NCBI GenBank assembly: GCA_011524785.1
Contig: WTJQ01000044.1
Location: 1-6,523 of the forward strand
From: Planctomycetota bacterium
Lineage (GTDB): Bacteria > Planctomycetota > UBA1135 > GCA-002686595
DNA: 6,523 nt
Reading direction: 5' to 3'
Shown here: positions 1 to 4,304 of the stretch, piece after piece
How positions within the stretch are numbered: position 1 is the stretch's first letter
Layout: the number at the start of each line of letters is the position of its first letter
Notes under the pieces: model-generated
What the model was told of the DNA's origin: nothing
What the model saw: the letters and a program-made list of their open reading frames with translations, nothing else
Database searches by the model: none
Position numbers and translations under genes: made by a program

Positions 1-751
1 CGACGGGAGTGGCGGCGGCGGCGGAGGGGGCGGCGGAACGCCGCCCGATGCCGCGACCTCGCCCTCGCCCGCGGACGGCTCCACGGGGGTCGCGACCACG
101 CCGCTGCTGACCTGGTCGGCAGCCACGGGCGCCGAGAGCTACGACGTGTACTTCGGCTCCTCGCCGAGCCTCGGCTCGGGCGAGCTCCAGGGCAACCAGA
201 CCCCGACGAGCTGGTCACCCGGGACCCTCGCGGCCGGGACGACCTGGTACTGGCGGATCGACTCGGTCGGCTCCGGGGGGACCACCACTGGGGCGACCTG
301 GTCCTTCACCACGGAGGCTGGCGGCGGCGGAGGCGGCGGCGGAGACCTCCTGAACGAGGACTTCGAGAGCGGAGCCCTGACGGGCTGGGTCACCACCGGG
401 ACCGTTCAGATCAACGGCAACGGTGCCTACCAGGGCAGCAACGGCATGGTCCTGCGTCGGACGGCGAGCGCCGAGCGTGCGCTCGACGCGAGCGGTCGCA
501 CCGGGGTCACCCTCTCCTACGCCCGCCGCACCTCGAACTACGACTCGGGGGAGGCGCTCACCGTCGAGTGGTTCGATGGCTCCAGCTGGACGGCGCTCGA
601 GACCGTCAACAGCAACAGCTGGCAGGTCCGCACCTGGGCCCTGGGCCCTGGCGCTGACAACAACCCGAGCCTCCGCATCCGCTTCCGCGGCGGAGCCAAC
701 CGCAACAACGAGCAGGGGCGCATCGACAGCGTCGTCGTGACCGCGGACTGA
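1..751 (+). CDS. C-terminal part of a secreted modular protein: FnIII-like domain, Gly linkers, C-terminal beta-sandwich-like domain (5'-partial)
   Basis: The reading frame is open from the left edge (codons begin at base 2) to a TGA at 749-751, giving 249 visible residues; the true start lies outside the window. In order: a run of nine glycines (visible residues 4-12), an FnIII-like module (about 13-106) with the hallmarks SYDVYFGSS, TTWYWRIDSV and a closing TWSFTTE, a second linker of eight glycines (107-114), and a C-terminal domain of about 135 residues. That last domain opens with LLNEDFESG and GW, then alternates polar and hydrophobic residues rich in Ser, Thr, Asn and Trp, as in beta-sandwich (CBM- or MAM-like) domains at the ends of bacterial exoproteins. 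Such modules usually mediate binding or spacing outside the cell, so an extracellular or surface protein is inferred. The N-terminal, possibly catalytic, part is not visible. No LPXTG motif or C-terminal membrane anchor is seen. A stem-loop follows at 779-815. Confidence 0.85.
   Translation, partial: DGSGGGGGGGGGTPPDAATSPSPADGSTGVATTPLLTWSAATGAESYDVYFGSSPSLGSGELQGNQTPTSWSPGTLAAGTTWYWRIDSVGSGGTTTGATWSFTTEAGGGGGGGGDLLNEDFESGALTGWVTTGTVQINGNGAYQGSNGMVLRRTASAERALDASGRTGVTLSYARRTSNYDSGEALTVEWFDGSSWTALETVNSNSWQVRTWALGPGADNNPSLRIRFRGGANRNNEQGRIDSVVVTAD
11..37 (+). repeat. Polyglycine-coding GGN tract (linker 1)
   Basis: Nine consecutive glycine codons (GGC, GGA and GGG) form a low-complexity tract preceded by Gly-Ser. 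It reads as a flexible interdomain linker before the FnIII-like module. The mixed codons argue against a recent pure trinucleotide expansion. Confidence 0.8.
320..343 (+). repeat. Polyglycine-coding GGN tract (linker 2)
   Basis: Eight consecutive glycine codons (six GGC, two GGA) lie between the FnIII-like module and the C-terminal domain. It matches linker 1 in style, so the FnIII-like module is bracketed by two near-identical linkers. This could reflect module duplication further upstream, outside the window. Confidence 0.8.
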
Positions 752-778
752 CGGACGGACGGCGCTGAGCGCCCGGAT

Positions 779-815
779 GCAGCGGCCGTGAGGAGTCTCC
801 CCCCACGGCCGCTGC
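779..815 (+). terminator. GC-rich stem-loop after the exoprotein gene
   Basis: A perfect 12-bp inverted repeat, GCAGCGGCCGTG (779-790) with CACGGCCGCTGC (804-815), encloses a 13-base loop. It begins 27 bases after the stop codon at 749-751. There is no T-run downstream, so it does not fit the textbook intrinsic terminator, but strong GC stems at this position are common gene ends in high-GC bacteria. It could instead be an mRNA 3'-end stabilising hairpin. Confidence 0.65.
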
Positions 816-900
816 TGCATGCCTGAGGTTCCCGCCGTTGAGTGCGGCTCGGCCCTTGGCGGCGTGCGCCTCCCGCGGCTCCGAGGCTCGCTCGCGAGAG

Positions 901-918
901 GGCGCTGCGTGCAGCGCC
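901..918. promoter_or_regulatory. Dyad upstream of the GHMP kinase gene
   Basis: GGCGCTGC-GT-GCAGCGCC is a perfect 8-bp inverted repeat with a 2-base centre. A second short palindrome, CTCGCGAG, sits just upstream at 891-898. The larger dyad occupies the region where a -35 element would lie for the putative -10 hexamer at 932-937, so it could be an operator. In very GC-rich DNA such dyads also arise by chance, so the functional call is tentative. Confidence 0.3.
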
Positions 919-931
919 GGCGGAGAGGACC

Positions 932-943
932 TACGATCCCGCC
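932..943 (+). promoter_or_regulatory. Putative -10 element of a leaderless or near-leaderless promoter before the GHMP kinase
   Basis: TACGAT (932-937) matches the TAnnnT core of a sigma-70-type -10 box and is followed by only six bases (CCCGCC) before ATG 944. Transcription starting six to seven bases after the hexamer would begin at or beside the start codon. No convincing -35 hexamer is seen at 909-914. A purine-rich GGAGAGG lies at 922-928, but it is 15 bases from the ATG, far for a ribosome binding site. The same hexamer recurs before the next gene. Confidence 0.4.
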
Positions 944-1879
944 ATGGACAGGCCGAGCGTGTCGGTCCGGGTGCCCGCGCGCGTGGGCCTGCTCGGGAAC
1001 CCCAGCGACCTCTACGGGGGCGCCGTCCTGGGCTTCGCCCTCGACGACTTCGGGGCGACCGTCACGCTCGAGCAGGGCGGCGGTGAGCCTCGCTTCGAGG
1101 GACCGGCCGCGGCGCTGCTCGAGGCCGCCTGGGCGCGGCTCGCGCGTCGCGGGGTCGCTCCGGTCCCCGGCGGCTTCGTGCTGCGGGCGGACACAGACGT
1201 GCCGCGTCAGGTGGGGCTCTCTGGCTCCAGCGCGCTCGTGGTGGCGGCGCTCCGTGCCCTGCTCCAGGTCCACGGGCTCACCTGGAGCTCCTTCGAGATC
1301 GCCGAGGAGGCGCTGCTCGCGGAGACCGAGGAGCTCGGGATCGTGGCGGGCCCGCAGGATCGCGTGCTGCAGGCCCACGGCGGCCTGCTGTTCATGGACT
1401 TCGACCCCGCGCGCTTCGGAGGGCGGCGCAGCCCCGAGGGCTACGTGCGCCTCGATCCTGGGCTGCTGCCCGAGCTGGTGCTCGCCTGGGACCCCGAGCC
1501 AGGAGCCGACTCCGGCACGACGCACGCCGGCGTGCGGGAGCGCTGGCTCGCAGGGGACGAGGCGGTCCGCGCTGCGATGGCCGAGGCCGCCTCGCTGGCC
1601 GTGCGCGGGCGTGCCGCCCTGGAGCGCGGCGATCGCGACGAGCTCGCCGAACTCGTCGACGCGAACTTCGACCTGCGCACCGCGCTCTTCTCCCTCGATG
1701 CCGCTGCCCGGGCGCCGGTCGAGTGGGCGCGCGCGGCCGGCGCGGCCGCCAAGTTCTGTGGATCGGGCGGCGCCGTGGTCTGCGTCCCGCGCGCCGGCGT
1801 GCCGACGGAGGCCGTGCTGGCCGCCTTCGAGGCCCGCGGCTGGCCGGCCCGCGTTCCGCGCGTGGGCCCTGCGACGTGA
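944..1879 (+). CDS. GHMP-family sugar kinase, glucuronokinase-like
   Basis: Cytoplasmic ATP-dependent kinase of the GHMP superfamily, 311 residues. The N-terminal segment has VPARVGLLGNPSDLYGG (residues 10-26). The ATP-binding glycine/serine loop is VPRQVGLSGSSALVV (86-100), fitting the P-x3-G-L-x-x-S-S-A signature. The third motif is GAAAKFCGSGGAVV (266-279). AGPQDRV (135-141) followed by GGLLFMDF, SGTTH (190-194) and NFDLR (241-245) resemble what I recall of plant and bacterial glucuronokinases, which make glucuronate-1-phosphate. The D139 region is a plausible catalytic site. ATG 944 is chosen because family-like sequence begins there; the upstream in-frame GTG at 842 would add an Arg/Ala-rich tail unlike the family. 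The next gene encodes a nucleotidyltransferase, which fits a sugar-1-phosphate-forming kinase. The exact sugar is inferred; galactokinase, L-fucokinase or heptose kinase activity cannot be excluded. Confidence 0.88.
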   Translation: MDRPSVSVRVPARVGLLGNPSDLYGGAVLGFALDDFGATVTLEQGGGEPRFEGPAAALLEAAWARLARRGVAPVPGGFVLRADTDVPRQVGLSGSSALVVAALRALLQVHGLTWSSFEIAEEALLAETEELGIVAGPQDRVLQAHGGLLFMDFDPARFGGRRSPEGYVRLDPGLLPELVLAWDPEPGADSGTTHAGVRERWLAGDEAVRAAMAEAASLAVRGRAALERGDRDELAELVDANFDLRTALFSLDAAARAPVEWARAAGAAAKFCGSGGAVVCVPRAGVPTEAVLAAFEARGWPARVPRVGPAT

Positions 1880-1914
1880 CCGGTGACCTGACCCGCGACC
1901 TGCGCCCGGACCGC

Positions 1915-1927
1915 CTCTCCTGGAGAG
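1915..1927. promoter_or_regulatory. Dyad CTCTCC-T-GGAGAG upstream of the nucleotidyltransferase
   Basis: A perfect 6-bp inverted repeat around a single base. It is too tight to form an RNA hairpin, so if functional it would be a protein-binding site on DNA. It ends 10 bases before the putative -10 hexamer at 1938, overlapping the -35 region, where a regulator would sit. The GGAGAG half-site also occurs before the kinase gene at 922-927. Chance occurrence is possible. Confidence 0.25.
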
Positions 1928-1937
1928 CGTGGCCCGC

Positions 1938-1952
1938 TACGATGCCTCGCCC
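1938..1952 (+). promoter_or_regulatory. Putative -10 element before the nucleotidyltransferase
   Basis: TACGAT (1938-1943) is followed by nine bases before ATG 1953. It is the same hexamer found in front of the kinase gene. If used, transcription would start within a few bases of the ATG. No ribosome-binding sequence lies at normal spacing. It would give the nucleotidyltransferase, oxidoreductase and lipoprotein genes their own promoter in addition to read-through from the kinase gene. Confidence 0.35.
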
Positions 1953-2696
1953 ATGCGCGTCGTCCTCCTCGCCGCAGGGTTCGCCACCCGCCTGCACCCC
2001 CTGACCCTCGACCGGGCGAAGCCCCTGCTCGACGTCGGAGGGCGGCCGGTCCTCTCGTGGATTCTCGACCGCGTCCTCGAGGGTGCGGAGCCCTCGCGGG
2101 TCGTGCTCGTCACCAACCACCGATTCGTGGACGACTTCCGTGCCTGGGCCGCGGAGGCCCCGGTCGAGGTCGAGGTGCTCGACGACGGGACCTCGACCAA
2201 CGAGGACCGCCTGGGGGCGATCGGGGACCTGGCCCTCGCCGTCGAGCACATGGGGCCGAGCGACGAGCCGGTCCTCGTCGTCGCGGGTGACAACCTCGTC
2301 GACTTCGACCTGGGCCCCGGCCTGGCGAGCTTCGATGCCGCTGCCGGCCCTCTGGTCTTCGTGCGGCGCGTCCCCGAGCCGGTGCCGCCCGCCCGCTACA
2401 GCGAGGTCCTCGTCGAGGGGGACCGCGTCACGCGCTTCCGGGAGAAGCCGGAGGATCCCGAGAGTCCCCTCTCCGCGATCTGCCTGCACCTCTACCCGAG
2501 CGATCTCGCCGAGCACCTCGCGGCGTTCCGCGACGAGAGCCCGGATCTCGATGCGCCCGGCCACTTCCTCGAGTGGCTCTCCCATCGCCGGACCCTGTAC
2601 GCCACCCCGGTCAGCGGTCCCTACCACGACATCGGCAACCACCAGACCCTGGCCGCGGCCCGTGAGGCCTTCGCGGATCGGGGGCCCACGACATGA
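1953..2696 (+). CDS. Sugar-phosphate nucleotidyltransferase (NTP_transferase family)
   Basis: Cytoplasmic enzyme of 247 residues predicted to join a sugar-1-phosphate to an NTP, releasing pyrophosphate and an NDP-sugar. The N-terminal signature is VLLAAGFATRLHPLT (4-18) followed by KPLLDVGG (23-30). This is the LAAG-x-ATRL variant, with Ala where the usual G-x-G-T-R signature has its second Gly. AGDN (111-114) supplies the metal- and nucleotide-contacting Asp, FREKPE (162-167) fits the sugar-binding EKP element, and YHDIG (224-228) the second metal-binding Asp. The protein is short, with no left-handed beta-helix, so no acyltransferase fusion. ATG 1953 is preferred because the signature starts immediately; GTG 1929 is in frame but adds eight residues with no family support. 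The stop overlaps the next start (ATGA, 2693-2696), implying translational coupling. Next to a glucuronokinase-like kinase, a UTP-dependent UDP-sugar product is the simplest inference; nucleotide and sugar are unproven. Confidence 0.88.
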   Translation: MRVVLLAAGFATRLHPLTLDRAKPLLDVGGRPVLSWILDRVLEGAEPSRVVLVTNHRFVDDFRAWAAEAPVEVEVLDDGTSTNEDRLGAIGDLALAVEHMGPSDEPVLVVAGDNLVDFDLGPGLASFDAAAGPLVFVRRVPEPVPPARYSEVLVEGDRVTRFREKPEDPESPLSAICLHLYPSDLAEHLAAFRDESPDLDAPGHFLEWLSHRRTLYATPVSGPYHDIGNHQTLAAAREAFADRGPTT

Positions 2697-3898
2697 ACAG
2701 CTCCACCCCCCTCGGCGTCTGCCTCGTCGGCAGCGGCTTCCTCGCGCGCACCCGCGCCCGGTGCTACCGGGCCCTGCCTGGAGGGGGAGGGCGGCTCGTG
2801 GCCGTCGCCTCCCGGGACGAGGCCAAGGCGCGCGCGTTCGCCGCGGAGGAGGGCGTGCCCGAGGTGGCCGCGGACCTGGACGCCCTGCTCGGGCGTGAGG
2901 ACGTCCAGCTCGTGGACCTCTGCGTCCCCAACCACCTGCACCGGCCCTTCGCCGAGCGCGCCGCCGCGGCCGGCAAGGCCGTGGCCTGCACCAAGCCCCT
3001 GACGGCCTACGTCGGGCAGGACCTCGATGAGGGCGCCACCGACGCCGACGTCTCGTCGGTCGACCGGCGCCGGATGGCGGCGGTCGCCATCGCCGACGCG
3101 CGCGCGATGGTCGAGGCCTGCGAGGGTGCCGGCGTCCCGCTGCTCTACGGGGAGAACTGGGTCCACGCCCCGGCCGTGCGCCGCGCGGCGGCGCTGCTCG
3201 AGGCCAGCGGCGGGCGCATCCTCGACCTGCGCGGCTGGGAGTGCCACAGCGGCTCGCACTCGCTCTACTCCAAGCTCTGGCGCTACACGGGCGGCGGCTC
3301 GCTGATCCGCTTGGCGGCCCACCCGATCGGCGCCATGCTGCACCTCAAGGCGGCCGAGGGCGTGGCGCGGGATGGCGCGCCGATCGTGCCGGTGGCGGTC
3401 GTGGCCGACGCGGCCGACGTGACGGCCGGCGTCGAACCCGGCGGACCCGGGGTGGCGACCGGCTGGGTCGACGTGGAGAGCTGGGGGAGCGTCTCGATCG
3501 CCTTCTCCGACGGGACGCGCGGCCTGGCGATGGGCTCGGACACGATGGTGGGAGGGATGCAGAGCCGACTCGTGGTGCTGACCGACCAGACCCACCTGGA
3601 GTGCAACCTCTCGCCACACGACTCCCTCCGCGGCTATGGAGCGGCGCAGGGGGCCTTCGGGGAGTCGTACGTCATGGAGAAGGCCTCCCACGACGCGGGC
3701 TGGCACAGCTTCATCCCGGACGAGGACGCCTCCAGCGGGCACCTCGACATGTGCGCCGACTTCGTGGCCGCCGCCGCGGGGGAGCGTCCCGGGCGCTCGA
3801 CCGGCGCTCTCGGCTACGAGGTGACCCGCGTCGTGATGGCGGCCTACGTCTCGGCGGCCGAGGGGCGCCGGATCACACTGGACGAGGTGACGCCGTGA
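2693..3898 (+). CDS. Gfo/Idh/MocA-family NAD(P)-dependent oxidoreductase
   Basis: 401 residues, predicted cytoplasmic. The N-terminal Rossmann fold shows VCLVGSGFLARTRARCY (9-25), the glycine-rich dinucleotide loop. ASRDEAKARAFA (39-50) follows, then VDLCVPNHLHRPFAERA (74-90), the standard tPn..H segment. The usual E-K-P catalytic motif appears as C-T-K-P (99-102): Lys101 and Pro102 are kept and Glu is replaced by Thr. About 25 extra residues (roughly 104-130, rich in Asp) separate this motif from the next helix. The C-terminal alpha/beta substrate domain contains GENWVHAPAVRRA (153-165) and GGGSLIRLAAHPIG (200-213), where His210 is the probable general acid/base. No signal peptide is visible. 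The start is fixed by the ATGA overlap with the nucleotidyltransferase. Members oxidise or reduce sugars, inositols, sugar acids and NDP-sugars; the context suggests a sugar or uronate derivative, but the substrate cannot be read from sequence. Confidence 0.88.
   Translation: MNSSTPLGVCLVGSGFLARTRARCYRALPGGGGRLVAVASRDEAKARAFAAEEGVPEVAADLDALLGREDVQLVDLCVPNHLHRPFAERAAAAGKAVACTKPLTAYVGQDLDEGATDADVSSVDRRRMAAVAIADARAMVEACEGAGVPLLYGENWVHAPAVRRAAALLEASGGRILDLRGWECHSGSHSLYSKLWRYTGGGSLIRLAAHPIGAMLHLKAAEGVARDGAPIVPVAVVADAADVTAGVEPGGPGVATGWVDVESWGSVSIAFSDGTRGLAMGSDTMVGGMQSRLVVLTDQTHLECNLSPHDSLRGYGAAQGAFGESYVMEKASHDAGWHSFIPDEDASSGHLDMCADFVAAAAGERPGRSTGALGYEVTRVVMAAYVSAAEGRRITLDEVTP
3884..3890 (+). promoter_or_regulatory. 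Ribosome binding site of the Dabb lipoprotein gene
   Basis: GAGGTGA lies inside the end of the oxidoreductase gene, four bases before GTG 3895 (seven from the GAGG core). It is the clearest Shine-Dalgarno-like sequence in this gene unit and supports the GTG start. The kinase and nucleotidyltransferase lack a comparable site. Confidence 0.5.
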
Positions 3899-4284
3899 GG
3901 GCGCTCGTCCTCGCGCTGCTCGGCCTCGCGTCCTGCCTCGGCACCGCTCCTCCGGAGCGCGTGGTCACCTCACGCCTCGTGCACGTGGTGGCGTTCACGC
4001 TCGAGGAGGGAGGCACGGCCGGGCGGGACGAGGCGCTCGCGCTCGTCCGCGACCTGCGGGAGGACCTCGCGCCGATCCCCGGCATCGTGCACCTGCACGC
4101 CGGGATCCGTGACCCGCGCTTCGAGCGCCCCTCGAACCTCCAGGACTTCGACGTCCTGCTCGTGATCGAGTTCACGGACAAGGACGCCCACGACGCCTAC
4201 CTCGTCGACCCGCGCCACCGGGCCGTGGTGGACGCCTGGACGCCCCGGCTCCGCGGGATCCGGGTCCTCGACGCCGCTCGCTGA
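3895..4284 (+). CDS. Lipoprotein with a Dabb (stress-responsive alpha/beta barrel) domain
   Basis: 129 residues. The N-terminus is Met-Arg, a short hydrophobic stretch and a lipobox LASC with Cys14 as the lipidation site, so the mature protein should be a lipid-anchored envelope protein. Residues 27-126 match the Dabb ferredoxin-like fold: RLVHVVAFTL (27-36) with His30, a helix of Leu/Arg/Glu character, IPGIVHLHAG (61-70), FDVLLVIEF (85-93), and the closing HDAYLVDPRHRAVV (99-112), which corresponds to the family's Y..hP.H element. Dabb proteins are typically dimers; some are enzymes such as cyclases, most have no assigned function. The GTG start overlaps the previous stop (GTGA, 3895-3898), and GAGGTGA (3884-3890) gives a well-placed ribosome binding site. 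It is the last gene of the unit. Lipidation is inferred from the motif alone. Confidence 0.85.
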   Translation: MRALVLALLGLASCLGTAPPERVVTSRLVHVVAFTLEEGGTAGRDEALALVRDLREDLAPIPGIVHLHAGIRDPRFERPSNLQDFDVLLVIEFTDKDAHDAYLVDPRHRAVVDAWTPRLRGIRVLDAAR

Positions 4285-4304
4285 GGGGGCACGCGCGGCT
4301 CAGC
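4280..4304. terminator. Short dyad spanning two convergent stop codons
   Basis: GCTGAG (4280-4285) and its complement CTCAGC (4299-4304) flank 13 bases. Each arm contains the TGA stop of one convergent gene: lipoprotein on plus (4282-4284) and transaldolase on minus (4300-4302). The geometry would allow a small bidirectional terminator hairpin, but the stem is only 6 bp and no T-run is present on either strand. No other candidate terminator fits in the 15 bases between the genes. Confidence 0.3.

Noticed and set aside
11..343. GGC-rich tracts considered as a tandem-repeat or CRISPR-like array
   Set aside because: There are only two tracts, both in frame and encoding polyglycine linkers; no repeat-spacer pattern exists.
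842..943. In-frame N-terminal extension of the GHMP kinase from a GTG at 842
   Set aside because: The added 34 residues are Arg/Ala/Pro-rich and unlike any kinase N-terminus, and they would overlap the upstream dyads. The family sequence begins right after ATG 944.
215..1525. Long minus-strand open frame of 436 codons opposite the exoprotein and kinase
   Set aside because: It is Arg/Gly/Pro/His-rich with no domain, spans two well-supported plus-strand genes and the stem-loop between them, and is an expected artefact of high-GC DNA.
1929..1952. GTG 1929 as start of the nucleotidyltransferase
   Set aside because: It adds eight residues with no family support. The nucleotide-binding strand starts directly at ATG 1953, and the in-frame TACGAT there reads better as a -10 element.
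1392..2642. Minus-strand open frame of 416 codons opposite the kinase and nucleotidyltransferase
   Set aside because: Low-complexity Arg-rich composition with no recognisable motif; a shadow of genes carrying complete catalytic signatures.
2621..3742. Minus-strand open frame of 373 codons opposite the oxidoreductase
   Set aside because: No family-like sequence; the plus strand encodes a complete Gfo/Idh protein fixed by coupled start and stop overlaps.
3241..3894. Upstream extension of the lipoprotein frame, giving a 347-codon product
   Set aside because: The extra part is Arg/Gly-rich shadow sequence inside the oxidoreductase gene. The true gene begins at GTG 3895 with a signal peptide and a ribosome binding site.
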